From positions 13,477,620 to 13,541,619 of the forward strand of contig JBCFYV010001001.1 in NCBI GenBank assembly GCA_039000515.1: a DNA stretch of 64,000 nucleotides, in the 5' to 3' direction. Position numbers and translations under genes: made by a program. Source of the DNA: Timema cristinae. Its lineage: Eukaryota; Arthropoda; Insecta; Phasmatodea; Timematidae. The number at the start of each line of letters is the position of its first letter. Position 1 is the stretch's first letter. Of this stretch, positions 35,416 to 46,929 are shown piece by piece. The notes beneath the pieces were generated by a model. The model worked only from the letters and a program-made list of their open reading frames with translations, was not told where the DNA came from and ran no database searches.

Positions 35416-36019
35416 CCTTAGACAATAGTGAAACATTAGCGGATACAGTCCAAATTCCATTGTAAAAACATTATATGAAAATTTAAAAAGTTTTTGGATA
35501 TAATTGCACCTATTTATTCCTAAGTAATGTCATCTGAATTGTCACTTTGAATAGATATTTTCAATACCTATAAAATAATATTAAATCTTTGGATGAAATA
35601 TAAGTTTGTATTTCTAGTAAGTCGTTCATATGAAAAATTGACTTTGGCGTCCATCATAGCGAAGTTCGCTAACGTATCTGTTGGGATGATTAGAGAATTT
35701 GCACTGGTATATTTGTATTGTTTCGATCACTTGTAAATTGATTCTTCGTCTATTCAGCTATAATCCAACATTAGGTTCGAATGGGATTGTCGTATTGGAC
35801 AACTTTCCTGAATCATTGGTCTTTATGATACAGTTAAAATAATTGGCAAAATCAAACGTGTACATTCTTTAGTTGCTTTTTTTTTTGTCTATAACTACAT
35901 TTTTGAAGAACAATTTAATTCAGTTAATTACAATTCGGATGAATTTCAATGTTATTCTATTCTGATAATAGATGAGTCGAATACAAAACAATTGGGCTCA
36001 ATTTATCGCAATTTGAGAA
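35416..36019. other. AT-rich DNA, no feature seen
   Basis: No coding frame or recognised repeat. Confidence 0.55.
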
Positions 36020-36037
36020 CTAAAGAGTGTTCGCATA

Positions 36038-36520
36038 TATACACACAAATACATACATATATACATATACATACATATATACATATACATACATATATAC
36101 ATACACATACATACATCACACCACACATACACACACATACATACATACACATACATACATACAAAATACATACATACATACACACACATACATACATACA
36201 TACACATACATACATACATATAACATGCATACGTACATACAACATACACACATACATAACATACATACATATATACATACATACACATACATACATACAT
36301 ACATACATACATAACATACATACATACATATATACATACATACATACATACACACATACATTACATACATACATCATACATACATACTATACATACATAC
36401 ATACATCACATACAACATACACATACAACATACATACATACATACATACATACATACATACATACATACATACATACATACATACATACATACATACATA
36501 CACATACATACAAACAACAT
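36038..36520. repeat. (ACAT)n microsatellite, about 480 bp
   Basis: Long imperfect acatacat tract, purest between 36427 and 36500. Long frames on both strands (for example 35992-36528, made of Thr/Tyr/Ile/His) come only from the repeat. Confidence 0.97.
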
Positions 36521-36530
36521 CACAATAAAC

Positions 36531-36994
36531 TTGCACAGATAATCTTATTTACGTTTGACTTTAGACTTAATCGATGCTAAAATATTGTATTTATTTATAT
36601 CTTAGTCTTCTATTTAATAAAATATAAATTTGTAATCGGTTTTCTAAATAAATTGACGCAGTTGAACTAATTTTATTGATGAAAGTGGAATTGATGAGAA
36701 TAGTACGCACTTATCTTCTACTAAGTTGAAGTTAAGTGCTAGGGGTAAGAAATTTAAATGTTTAGAGTACTATATCGACACAACAACAAAGTTAGACCCC
36801 ATAGAATTTGATAAAACGTTATAAAATGACTTGAAATCTACGAATAAAACACAATACATAAAATGATTAATGATGGACACTATTCTTGTAATTACGTCAC
36901 ACAAACACGCATCAAGGCTTAAGATACACGTACTTGGAGTGTCACATGTACAAATTGGGTTAGCACTAAATAATAAATTAATATACAGGAGTCC
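36531..36994. other. AT-rich DNA, no feature seen
   Basis: A 79-codon minus-strand frame (37009-36770) has no recognisable features and runs into a SINE. Confidence 0.55.
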
Positions 36995-36997
36995 TAC

Positions 36998-37212
36998 ACC
37001 TTGTCTCACTCAGTAGCATGTCTATCTACTGGGTTAAGGGTCCCGGGTTCAACTCCTGGCATGGCCCAAAAAATTAATCATTAGTGAAATGTGGCTGGGG
37101 GCCCGGTGTTGTGTCTGTTATAGATTTAAATTAGTTTATAAATCATGTGCTGATACAATCAGTTTGTTCAAGGAGTTCACGTTTAATATCTAAAATCAAT
37201 AAAAAAAAAAAT
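36998..37212 (+). mobile_element. SINE, family C, with poly-A end
   Basis: Head ccttgtctcactcagtagca, B box gggttcaactcctggcatgg, middle cattagtgaaatgtggctgg and ggcccggtgttgtgtctgtt, tail atgtgctgatacaatcagtt, ending in an A-run at 37200-37211. This copy shows the family's order without interruption. Confidence 0.9.
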
Positions 37213-37419
37213 CCAGGATATAGCCGCAAATTCCAAAGAGCTATTAAAGGAAGAAGAAAGACAACACTGGAGTGTGACACTGGCAAACAATTATTTTCAC
37301 CCGTACTCTCTACAAACCAATTCTCATTGCTAGCGTCTTTTAGAAAGAAAAAAAAAAACACTAGTTTTCAGTAAACAGTAATTACATTTTACTATTTTAT
37401 TAGTTATATTTTAAAGATA

Positions 37420-37520
37420 TTGATACTGCCCATCAAAAGCTATAGGGTCAGATATCACTTGACCTGACGTATGAATACGTTAAAGAAGATTAAATAACTT
37501 TTATAGCAGTCAATAAAAAT
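37420..37520 (+). repeat. Short dispersed repeat (family G core)
   Basis: gatattgata then tcacttgacctgacgtatga and ataacttttatagc, comparable to 60960-61060, 61870-61970 and, reversed, 53150-53215 and 43885-43950. Non-coding; ends undefined. Confidence 0.45.
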
Positions 37521-37883
37521 TGGGCTGTACCTTCATATTGTGTTCTCGTTTTTGACGCATGGAACATCTCAAAGGCGACCTTTGTCATGAGGGGGACTAG
37601 GAAACATTTTTTAAGCTTGTTTTACAGATATATATATATATATTAATGCAGGTTTGGTCAACAAACTTGTTGGGTTACGCCTACTTGAAAAAACTAGTAA
37701 AGGCATACAGGATCTGTTTATAAAGGGTCACACTAGACGATTTCCCCTGTAAAACATCGCCCCCTATAATCACGATTAAAACAAATCTTACTAAGTATTA
37801 ATAGTAGGAATACTAATTATAATTGATTCGAAGATTATTTTATGAATACAAGGTCATAGAAGTAAAACATTAAGTATATCCAA

Positions 37884-37905
37884 CCCCCCCCCCCCCCCCC
37901 CCCCC
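37884..37905. repeat. (C)22 homopolymer
   Basis: Twenty-two consecutive C in very AT-rich DNA, unusual for a mononucleotide tract in such a genome. Confidence 0.95.
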
Positions 37906-38310
37906 GCATTTCCTCCTCATACGCTATCTCAATTTAAAAAAGATATATTATAATAAGTTGTTACATGACATATTCACATCAGAATACGACTCACAAACTA
38001 ACTTAAACAAAAAATAGAGCCACTAAAAATACAAACTCAGCTTTAGAACCGAACCTAGATATTTAATTTATATTTATTTAATTATATGAAAGCTAAATAA
38101 TTATGATTTAGTGATGTAAGCATACTCTATTTAATTAATGAAGTGGCAGTTTTCTTAATATGTAAGCTAATACAGCTTATATAAATATATTTTATCTAGA
38201 AATCTTCCTCATTCATATAAACAAATTTATTAAATATTAATAGTGTATTATGCAATAAACTTTAAGGATACATATAATGTATATATACCTATATACATTT
38301 TACTTTGACC

Positions 38311-38695
38311 TAACTGGTTTTGAGGTAGAGTAATCGCAGCAGTACCCGATGTTCGTGGGTTCAAACCCAGCTGAGGATGACGAATTCGATAAAAATCCGT
38401 AGCACAACTTCCTTCGGAGGGAATTTAAGCCTTTGGTCCCATGTAGATTGTGGCATGTAAAATAAACTTTATAGGCATGTGAAAATACATTTCTGGCAAA
38501 ATTGGTAGACCCTTTCACGCTTGCACATAGAAATTCAGTGTGTCCGGCAACGGGAAACCACTACAAATTTCTTGAAATCTCCTTGTACATAGGATAACAG
38601 ATGGTGCAGTCAAGACTAACCAACCAAGGGGCTGAATTTATGTCCAACTTCGTATGGATATAAGTCACATCCAACTTATCTTCGATTTCTTGACT
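38311..38695 (+). mobile_element. tRNA-derived SINE, family D (copy 1)
   Basis: Head cccgatgttcgtgggttcaa with an intact B box (gggttcaaaccc), then aaaatccgtagcacaacttc cttcgg, ggtcccatgtagattgtggc, and about 200 bp further the shared end cagatggtgcagtcaagact and ggatataagtcacatccaac. Matches 48541-48905 over its whole ~385 bp. Confidence 0.88.
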
Positions 38696-39575
38696 TATAA
38701 AGATACATTGTATTTATAGGAAAGTATGTACGATATATTTTAGGCGATGTATTCCTCTTTATTTAATTGGTAATTTATTTTGCTACTTGTAGCATTGTTA
38801 GTTAAAATTAATCTTAAGTCAATAGCCAGATTAATAAAAATTGCCCATACGAATTTTCTTTTAAATTACATCTAAATCAACCTAATTTTTAAGGTGGCTT
38901 ACTAATTCAGCCTTATCTTTCAAACATAGTACAAAGTCTGAAAATTAATAAGATAGAAGTTTGCATTTTCTAATACTCGATAAATAATAATAATAATTAA
39001 AAAAACTAAAAATATGTAAATTAAGGATGAAAGCACTAAAATAAAAGGTGATCGAAAAATCAATTTTAACCTTTGTTGGTTAAATGTCTTAATCTCCCAT
39101 TCATTTACACAGTAATGTGCTAGTCTTACCTTGACGGAAAATAAGTTACTATGACCCTATCTTATAAGCTATACCCGCGTTGGAGAAACCGGTTGCCAAT
39201 CATAAGTGGCCATTTGGCCAAAGAAGTGTGGTTAATTTGAGTTTGTTGTTCTTACAATAGAATAAACTTTTTCTTGACGGCGTGTGAAGGTTGTATCTTT
39301 TGAATTCCTGCCATATCATTGGAAGAATTCCCCATATTCATTGTTTTTAGATAGTCAACCAATGTTTATGCAACTTATAAGAAAGATTGTAAACAATTTT
39401 CATTTATTTGCTTTTGAGGCAGATATCACATAATAGTAAAAGTATACAGAATTTGAATAAGCTTGTTAAAATAGTGTGTATTATTTTAAATGTTCAATTG
39501 AGCAATCTGATTACTCAATTTTCACATGGTGTGGCGAATTTAATTTTTCATTTACCACATATGTGGATACATTGA
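38696..39575. other. AT-rich DNA, no feature seen
   Basis: No coding frame or recognised repeat. Confidence 0.6.
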
Positions 39576-39588
39576 AAAACATGAGGTA

Positions 39589-39898
39589 GGTGACCTGGTG
39601 GTCTAGGGGTGAGGTTTCGGACTTTTGTGCTGCGGGCCCGGGGTTCAATCCTCGGTCCCGGCACAGATATATCTGATTACCAAACACTTCCTTCACCTCT
39701 GACAAGACGTATATTAATCACAACTTATGAATGTGGGGAATTCCAGGCCTCCACCGTGGTTCGGATTCCACGTTAAACTGTAGGTCCTTCAGTTCATCTC
39801 ACAATCACCCTACCATTTCACATTAGCGTAAGAGCGTATAACCCGAACGGGTGGTAAGACGTGGTGCTAATAAAAATAATAATAATAATAATAATAAA
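39589..39898 (+). mobile_element. SINE, family A, with (AAT)n tail
   Basis: Complete: ggtgacctggtggtctaggg head, ggttcaatcctcggtcccgg B box, central ccaccgtggttcggattcca, 3' terminus cgaacgggtggtaagacgtg. Flanked by aaaacatg at 39576-39583 and 39896-39903. Confidence 0.95.
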
Positions 39899-39903
39899 AC
39901 ATG

Positions 39904-40540
39904 TAGCCCATATTTGAACCATACTATCGTGGAGTAATGCAAGGTAAGCCTACTACCTTTCAGGATATACGAAGGGTACACGCTGATCGTGATCATTTTC
40001 TTCATTGTACTATCAAATTTTCTGCATGTATCGTAAAGTGTACCGTTATGTTAATGAATACGTATTAAGTAACGGAGAGAAATACCTATCACTAGAAAGA
40101 TGAGCAGAAGAAGGTCGCAATAAGTCCATTAAATATCAAGAAAAGTACACGTTAGGCTATAACTTGTATTCTGATGCCAACCAACGCGGAACTCCTCCGA
40201 GACCTTTACCAATCTCCAGTATTGCACTCGTCCTGTAATTCTCGCACGCGTGCCCATGAAATTAAAAAAAAAAATGTATAGAACACACACTCTTGGAAAA
40301 AAAAAGTTATACACAAAATAAAAGTGGCCAAGTGAGCCGCTCTGATACACTGTAATTTTCGGGCACCGTACCCGTGGAAAAAAAAAAGCAATGAAGAGCG
40401 CATGTGCCACAAGAGATGCACACCAAGAAGAAGAAGAAGAAGAGGAAGATGGCTTGCAAGCCACACGATACGGTTGAGCGATAAATCAGCAGGAGGTCCA
40501 ACCTCCCGCGCTTTCGACTATTCTTTTTAATTGCTACTCT
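39904..40540. other. Possibly single-copy DNA with A-runs and a (GAA)n tract
   Basis: (GAA)n at 40425-40445; A-runs at 40264, 40299 and 40379. Moderate GC around 40190-40520. Several minus-strand frames (for example 40464-40129) are built on the T-runs and are not convincing. Confidence 0.35.
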
Positions 40541-40915
40541 GCTGCAAGTCGAATTCATTGTTTTCCTTTGGGTTTTACAAACCCCTCCTCCCCATCTTGT
40601 GGGGGTCTCTCTTAAAGGGGGCGGGCACTGCGATGATGTAACGTTGTATGGAAGTAGAGGGATGAGGGAGGTGAAAGGGTGTGGGGTGGAGGAACATGAA
40701 GAAGGAGAACACAGAGAAGAGAGATTCCCATCACCTCCAACGCCGTCGTCATCGGCAGCATTGGATCACGTTGAGTTGTGTGGTATCTCGTTCATTCTTT
40801 GGGAAGTTTTTTTTTTATTATGTATTGGAGCATTTGTTTACAGCCTACACGAGGCTTATGGAAAAATTATTGGTACAGACACGCACGCGATCAAGTGTAG
40901 TAACCTAAAATAAAA
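40541..40915 (+). other. GC-rich patch with a 104-codon open frame, status uncertain
   Basis: A frame from 40599 to 40913 begins in a GC-rich, purine-rich stretch. It would encode an acidic, Glu/His-rich N-terminal half and a hydrophobic segment (ISFILWEVFFLLCIGAFVYS, near codons 63-82) that could span a membrane. I do not recognise the product. There is no second copy here, so it may be single-copy, perhaps a first exon, but the T-run contributes part of the hydrophobic stretch and no splice site is clear. Treat as weak. Confidence 0.2.
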
Positions 40916-41238
40916 ATAAAACTTTATGATGCTTTTCTTGCTCGTATTTTCCCACGCTTCAAGGTGCTGATTCTTTATGGCCTTCGTTATTGTATGAAAA
41001 GGACTGCTTTACAATATGTATAAGCCCTGTACATATTCAAAACTTTGATTAATAATCATGATAATTGCTGACAAAATTGATATATTAACCTCTGGCTTGA
41101 ATTTAAAATATAAAGAACAAATTAAAAATGACATTAGTACCCGATATTTTGTTATTAATATTTCTTTAATAAAATGTTTATTTTCATTCATTAAATTTGT
41201 AAGAGATATCATTATATTGACTGAAATTGGTGAATTTA

Positions 41239-41365
41239 ATGCTCTGAGGGGGCTGGGTATTTTGTCTTATCTAAATTTAAGTTATTTTTATAAGTAATGT
41301 GCTTATATGATCAATCGGTTCAGAAAGTGCACGCTAATTATCCCAAGTATTAATAATAATAAAAT
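41239..41365 (+). mobile_element. SINE family C tail fragment
   Basis: gctctgagggggctgggtat, then ttataagtaatgtgcttata and atcggttcagaaagtgcacg match the family C tail. No head. Confidence 0.6.
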
Positions 41366-41905
41366 ATAAGAATATAAATAAAACTAATGATCACATATGA
41401 AATAAACAAGTTTGCCTTCTGCTCAAAATTTGTATTTATTAGCTATTTGTCCATCGAAAGGGTAATTTTAGTTCAACCTAGTTTTTTTTCTTCTTCTAAT
41501 TTCTACTATGTACTTTAGATAGTAGCCCATCAAGTGATTCCACCGTGCAGCGTGTGATTGATAGTAATCACTACCCTACTTCCCCTGTGAAGGTACGCAT
41601 GTAGAGGACCACATACCGTGCTTTAGAACACAGGTGTAGTGAAATATTGAGGACGTGGAATGCCAGTTCAAGTTCTTGAGGAGGGACTGTAGAGAACAAC
41701 ATTCCCATGTTACACATATGCGTGGATGTAACCTGTTCACTTCAAACCAAAGATTTGTTCGTGTGGCTTTTTACGCTGTGAGGACTGCAACTGAGGGCTG
41801 AGACTGGCTGATACTAGTATGGTTATTAGTGTAGTGTCGTGTGGTGGAGAGCTGCCAGTGTAAGCAGAGATAGCTTACTTGTAATATGTTATCAACACTC
41901 AATAC
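41366..41905. other. No gene recognised; moderately GC-rich at 41580-41870
   Basis: Appears single copy. No frame with recognisable features. Confidence 0.4.
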
Positions 41906-41909
41906 GACA

Positions 41910-42110
41910 CCTTAGCTCAGTCGGTAACGTGTTTATCTAATGAGCTAAAGGTCCCGGGTTCAATTCCTGGCATGGCCGGGAAAAAAAAACTATCATTGGT
42001 GAAATGTGGGTTTACCCTTTCACAGTGATGAATTAACGGCCGGGGATTGGATGTTGTGCCTGTCCTAGTATTAAGTTAGATTATATGGCATATAATATAT
42101 ACAATAGGCC
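41910..42110 (+). mobile_element. SINE, family C
   Basis: Best preserved family C head: ccttagctcagtcggtaacg and gggttcaattcctggcatgg, then an A-run, cattggtgaaatgtgggttt and gccggggattggatgttgtg. The tail fades after 42080. Confidence 0.88.
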
Positions 42111-42738
42111 TAGCAAGCCTGTATGGATAATATATTACTTGAACAATAAACTGACCCAGGTCACAGGTTGGAAACAAAAGTGGATATAAAGTAGGGCATT
42201 CACGGGTCTGGTAGAAACAGAAATACATTTCCAATTTGAGCTATGTAGTGTAGATCCTATGAGGGATCCTATACGCTCTAATGGAGGAGAACCTAATATA
42301 GGTACAGTTTTATGTGGGTATTCAATAAAATAAAATAAAATAACAAGACAAATTTAATATATCCAATCATGAGCTACCTTATTTCAGTGGTTGCCAACCA
42401 ATATGCCGCGAAATTTTGGAAGTGTGCCGCCAAAATTTTCTAAGATTTTAATAGAACTAAAATCTCGTAATAAATCTACTATTAGTTCCAGTTTTAAGCC
42501 TCCCAAAGTGTTATAGCGATATATAATTTTAAGCTTCACTTTAAAAGAAGATTGTAACCAACCATTGTATGTCTATATCTTTTGTGGAGAATGCCTGACC
42601 AATGAAACAATTATTCTGAGCCAAGTGAAGCGCCATCCAACCACCAAACATCCCAGTGAAACCCAAAAATCCATTATCCCAATACAAGAAATAAATAAAA
42701 TGAAAAATGTTGTTTAAATTTCAGATAGTGTACTTGGG

Positions 42739-43309
42739 GCGTCATTAACAGTTGCTGAATTGATCGCAAAAAATACGAAACCACATGTTATTAGGCCAGC
42801 TTGTCAGGTCATTATTGAAACCATGCTTATAAATTGATCTAAATAGTAGATTTCAAAAATGACTGTATCGAATAATAAGATAATAATAATAAAATAATAC
42901 TTAGCACGCGTCTTACAGTTCGGGTTATACGCTTTAAGTACTAATTACTCTAATGGATTAGGAATTGGGAAGGTTGAATTAGAGGAATTGAACCCGCATT
43001 TGCGTGGAGGAGAGTGGAAAACCATTTAGGAAAAACCACCCCACCGAGACCCACCCGACCGAGATTCGAACTTTGATCTCCCCGTCCTCAGCAGTCGAGC
43101 TCAACACGACAAGCGCGTTAGCCAACTACGCCACCGAGGCGGGTAATAATAAGATAGGCCAATGTATTTCTGAAATATCTGTGAACATCAACAAAAATAT
43201 TGTTGAAAAAATTAAAATAAGCAGCCAATTTGCTATACAAGTAGATAAGGACACGGGCAGAATAATACATTTAGGCCTACTGTCAACTGCGTCTCAATAC
43301 TCATTTTAA
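42739..43309 (+). pseudogene. hAT transposase fragment split by a SINE
   Basis: First part, 42739-42838, encodes VAELIAKNTKPHVI, which matches the conserved (V)AE.I.K..KPH.I block of ZBED5/SCAND3-like hAT transposases. It ends at a stop. Second part, 43150-43306, encodes [18 protein letters not shown] and [13 protein letters not shown], matching the (D/E)MS.(D/N)I...L...I..S..FALQ.DEST block; the acidic DEST position is degenerate (DKDT). The family B SINE at 42883-43144 lies exactly between them, and a 101-codon frame runs from SINE into transposase by accident. Confidence 0.8.
42883..43144 (-). mobile_element. SINE, family B, inserted in the hAT relic
   Basis: Reversed family B with 3' terminus (agcacgcgtcttacagttcg), body, and head ending gccaccgaggcgggt. 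Target duplication aataataagata (12 bp) at 42871-42882 and 43145-43156. The 3' tail beside the left duplication is ataataataaaataat, an AAT/ATT-type tail. Confidence 0.93.
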
Positions 43310-43426
43310 TTTTTATCTAAATTTAACACAAACAATTATTTTATTACATCCTTTACAAAAATGTGCCGTGAAAATATTGTATTGGAATAAGTATGTTCTG
43401 GAGTGAAAAAGGCTGGGAATCCCTTA

Positions 43427-43957
43427 TTGAAACATTCTGCTAACATGCTCTGATGCACTATTAACATTCCACGCCACGCCAATGCAGCTGAATTGTTACT
43501 TGAATACGCAGCATTTATTTATTTGTGGGATCAAAGGGTTTGTTTGGGACGCTTATTTAATTTTAAGGTTAAAATAAAAAAGAGATCGAAAGCTTTTTTT
43601 TTTAATTTGGCTCCAAGCAAAGAATGGTTGATCATGGTCATTGATTTTAAGCAGTGTAATGATTGTTTTTTTCACTCCATTGATAATGGATTGGTATTAA
43701 ATATTGTTGTTAGGTTAAATTTTAAGGGTTATATTTTGAACGAAAGGATTGAACTGAAAAGTAGAGTTTGTATTTGAAGGGCGGTGTTTCGAGGGGTACA
43801 CGCCAAAATCATGGGTGATATATAGTTAAATTATTAAATACAGCCTTATCTGAGTGTTAAAAAAAAATACTAGAGCCACTTTCAAGTAGTTGTTTGTAAG
43901 GTCATGTGATCTGCAGAGGCCATTTTTGATATATAATATTAATATCTATAAAATAAC
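43427..43957. other. No gene recognised
   Basis: A 94-codon plus frame (43493-43777) has no recognisable features. 43885-43950 (gtaaggtcatgtgatctgca) resembles a reversed family G core. Confidence 0.45.
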
Positions 43958-44300
43958 CGGCCCCATGGTGTAGTGGTCGGTACGCCTGGCTACGAGCCTA
44001 AGGGTCCCGGGCTCGAGTTACAGCTGGTACTTTGAGTATTTTTCCCGAAAGTGGAACTATCCAACGGTCACCAGGTTTCTGTTAACTAGGTATAAGTTAG
44101 GTTTAAGTGAGTCCACTGGTTCCACACCCTCATACTATTATTACCACTACCTCACCTCATCGGGACATGGACAGAACCTCCACGGAAAGGATGTACGATT
44201 AGTACATTCGGGCTTCCCTTGAGCAACGGTACATTAGACGGGCTAATCTTTCCACAAACTGAGCTACGAATGATGTAGCCCAACCGCGTAATATATAGTG
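43958..44300 (+). mobile_element. tRNA-derived SINE, family E (copy 1, complete)
   Basis: Head ccggccccatggtgtagtgg with B-box region gggtcccgggctcgagttac, then aactatccaacggtcaccag, ctacctcacctcatcgggac, tgtacgattagtacattcgg gcttccc and end ctgagctacgaatgatgtag. Reversed relatives lie at 61565-62135. Confidence 0.85.
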
Positions 44301-44384
44301 GATCCGCTATGAAACTCCATTCTTATGAAATGTATTTGCTTAAAATGTTGGAGTCTCATAGTAGACACACTGTATTATATGTAT

Positions 44385-45250
44385 ATAAAGCCACATGGCT
44401 GACTCACTCACTGACATTAATGTTTACCCACTTTAAGTTTAGATAGAAACTTGAAATTTGGCAAACTTATAGTTTTCAGCCTGTAACCAATAGAAGAATT
44501 CCAAAAGGTTTAAAAAAAAAAAATTTAACCCCCGAAAAAAATTCAAATATCGGAGCAACTTTAAAGTCAGTGCGGTCCTTTCTTTGGAGGTCTCTTGTGG
44601 CTAAACGGTAAGAACATCAAAAAACTGCTCTGTAATTACATTAGTTTACATTCACCTGCAAAGAAAACTTACTGGGGGTATGGGGGCGTAGCCCTCAACG
44701 AGAAAGCGAATATACCTATAACCACACAAATAATTAAGTAAAAGATTATCAATGTTGAGCAGAAAAATGTGTTTGTATTTTCTAACGGATTCTTTCTAAT
44801 AACATTTTAATTTAAACCTAGAATCTATTTTTTGACTGGAGTTCAATGTCGTAGTTTATGTAAATATAAAATTACTATTATTATTTAGTTTTACTTTCTA
44901 TAAAACCCTTGGAGAGAGAAGTATTGTGATTTTTAAGAAAATCGAATTCGAGATTATGATAAATGTCAACGTTTCATGACCAACTAGAACCAAAAAGTGG
45001 TTTTCACAATGTAGTCGGTCTGTCTGTCTCCCTGTCTGTGTGTCTGTATCTCGGCTCATTTTATTGATTGGGCTAAAACTTGGCCTCTAAGCTTTCATAA
45101 GGCTCCCTCTAAGGGTGTATGTAATTATATATCTAACCCTCAAATTAAGGATAGTTTACTGAACGGCAAAGAGAAATAGGCCTGATATTATTTTCTCAAA
45201 ATCCGATATAACAATTTTTTTATTAAGTTTTTTCTCTAGTAATTGTTTAG
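44385..45250 (+). repeat. Two diverged copies of a gactcactcac / gtctgtctgtct repeat
   Basis: ggctgactcactcactgaca (44396) is followed about 45 nt later by aacttgaaatttggcaaact. ggtctgtctgtctccctgtc (45017) is followed by gggctaaaacttggcctcta. The same order of simple-sequence leader plus a ttgaaatttggc-like block suggests two old copies of one repeat type. Non-coding. Confidence 0.4.
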
Positions 45251-45724
45251 CATTACAAACAAAATGGCAGTTATTATTTCCCATGAAAATAACTTTAAGG
45301 GTATTTTAGAGAAGCGGAAATCTCCAATTTTGATCTGTATCCGCAACTATTTGGATTATAATTGCAAAGTTGTAGTACTGTTATTATTAAGAACGTTTTA
45401 ATTCGTAAAATATTTTTATAAGAGCAATAGTTTCTGAACTATAAGCAAATAGTATATATTTTTATGGAGTAATTAGAAAAATTAAATTGATTGATTTGCA
45501 CTTTAGTGAGCAAAGATGCTGCTTTTTTCTTAAAGTTTGTGTATTAGTGTATATTAGACTATTACATATTTTAGTCTCTTCAGTGTTGTGTTTCCGTATC
45601 AGTGTGTATTTTTAGTTTCACATTTTTTTTTAGTAAATGTATCTCAAAGATTAAATAGAGAGATAGTCTGTGAGATGCGCCGTACCATTTATTTTAAATT
45701 TTTGCACCAGAGCCGTTCGGATTC

Positions 45725-45895
45725 AATGAAAACTAACACTAATGGGTTAGGGATAAGTAACATAATTTAATATAAATAAAATGTAACCTTTCTCGGAGGA
45801 AAAGTGGAAAACCATTCAGCAAAATAAAAACACCTCAGTGCATCTGAACAAAATTCGAGTCTTGACATTCCCATATCCGGAAACCAGGGGTCGTC
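45725..45895 (-). mobile_element. Diverged SINE, family B
   Basis: aatgggttagggataagtaa, ggaggaaaagtggaaaacca and catctgaacaaaattcgagt follow reversed family B order. Head and extreme 3' end are lost. Confidence 0.55.
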
Positions 45896-46239
45896 TATAT
45901 ACCACACGCATGTCAGAGTGGCACGCGGAACGATTATCAATGGCACGCTGAGCGATTTGATTAAAAATAAGATGAAACCTTTATTTTTAATTAAAACCAT
46001 TGATGTGAATAGTAAATTTAACAACGTGTTTTATATTTCAATGATTTAATTGTTTTTGTTTCAAAATTTCAAATTATTGTCTTCAGAACTTAAATTTTTC
46101 GAAACAATTTATAACTTTTGAATTTATTGTGATTTATATGCTTCATATTAAATATTCAAGAAATCGTATATAATTTAATTCTACATCTACATCTCAAAGT
46201 AGTTTCAATAGTTTTTCAATAATTGTCATAGGCATTGAG

Positions 46240-46452
46240 TAATATGACCGGGACTGGTTACATTTTTTTTATTGTTACTCATAAAATGCCATTATTCTAT
46301 GACAAATATTAAGAATCTGTTGATATTTATATGTGTAGAAAATTAAACCAACATATATACTGAGACCAACTTTTATAAATTTTGGCCAAAATATTTTGTC
46401 ATAAAAACCGTAAAAATGTGAACCATAGTTCACTTTCCTTTCTACCTAATCT
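46240..46452 (+). mobile_element. Fragment of a TTAA-ended DNA element
   Basis: ccaaaatattttgtcataaa, followed by an accat..ttcactttcctttctaccta end that stops at cttaa. The same end occurs at 58400-58423 (cttgcttcgcctttcatcca + atcttaa). It abuts the miniature element 46453-46850. Confidence 0.45.
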
Positions 46453-46850
46453 TAAGGTGGGAGTGTAGAGGACGTGAAAAAGGGTAGATGTTTTCTGCAA
46501 TTTGTATGCAAAAAAAGTTTTGATCAAAATAAATAAAATATTGCTCCATTAAAAACAAAAATTAATTATTTTTTCCCCGCTATGATATCAACAATTCATT
46601 GAATATACCTACGTGATTATATGAAAAAACTTTATAAATAAAGAGGAAATTTGTAATTAATTTCAGGATATTCTTGATAGCAATCAATAACTGTTGATAT
46701 CGCTATGTGAATCAAACTAAACTTTCAGTCTCTACTAGAGAAATATTTGATTTACTTTGGCCAAAAATTATGTGATAAAATTTTTTTTAAACCGCAAAAA
46801 AAAAAAAAAAAAAACTGTTTTTTCTCTCGTCTTCTATACTCCCACCTTAA
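46453..46850. mobile_element. Miniature inverted-repeat transposon, TTAA-flanked
   Basis: ttaaggtgggagtgtagagg at 46452-46472 is mirrored at the other end as cttctatactcccaccttaa (46831-46850): about 22 bp with two mismatches. If TTAA is the duplicated target, the ends are GGTGGGAGT...ACTCCCACC, which fits a piggyBac-like site preference; a TA target (mariner-like) cannot be excluded. About 400 bp, no coding capacity. Its right interior (ggccaaaaattatgtgataa) resembles the interior of the fragment to its left. Confidence 0.75.
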
Positions 46851-46929
46851 CGATGACAAACAGTTTTGAATTTTTTTTTAAAGAACCATCCTCCGAATAC
46901 AATAATTTCGGAATATAATTCACGAGCAT

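Larger units (their letters stand above)
42385..43426 (+). mobile_element. hAT-type DNA transposon relic
   Basis: Left end cagtggttgccaacc followed by tgccgcgaaattttg is typical of a hAT terminal inverted repeat and subterminal region. The right end carries tgccgtgaaaa and aaaggctgggaatcc, the degenerate inverted counterpart. Between them lie fragments of a hAT transposase (separate entry) and a family B SINE. No certain 8-bp target duplication could be read. Internally deleted and inactive. Confidence 0.75.

Noticed and set aside
35992..36528. Long frames on both strands (up to 178 codons)
   Set aside because: Built entirely from the (ACAT)n tract, giving Thr/Tyr/Ile/His or Cys/Val/Tyr/Met repeats.
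39511..39705. Several short frames across family A and B SINEs (also at 43004, 48577, 49479, 54386, 59849, 62001)
   Set aside because: They translate SINE heads and bodies, giving recurrent peptides such as DRDSNLDLP or RGLNPGP, with no selection for protein.
40129..40558. Three overlapping minus-strand frames rich in Phe and Leu
   Set aside because: They arise from A-runs and a (GAA)n tract read in reverse.
43004..43309. 101-codon frame as an intact gene
   Set aside because: It is an accidental fusion of antisense SINE sequence with a hAT transposase fragment.
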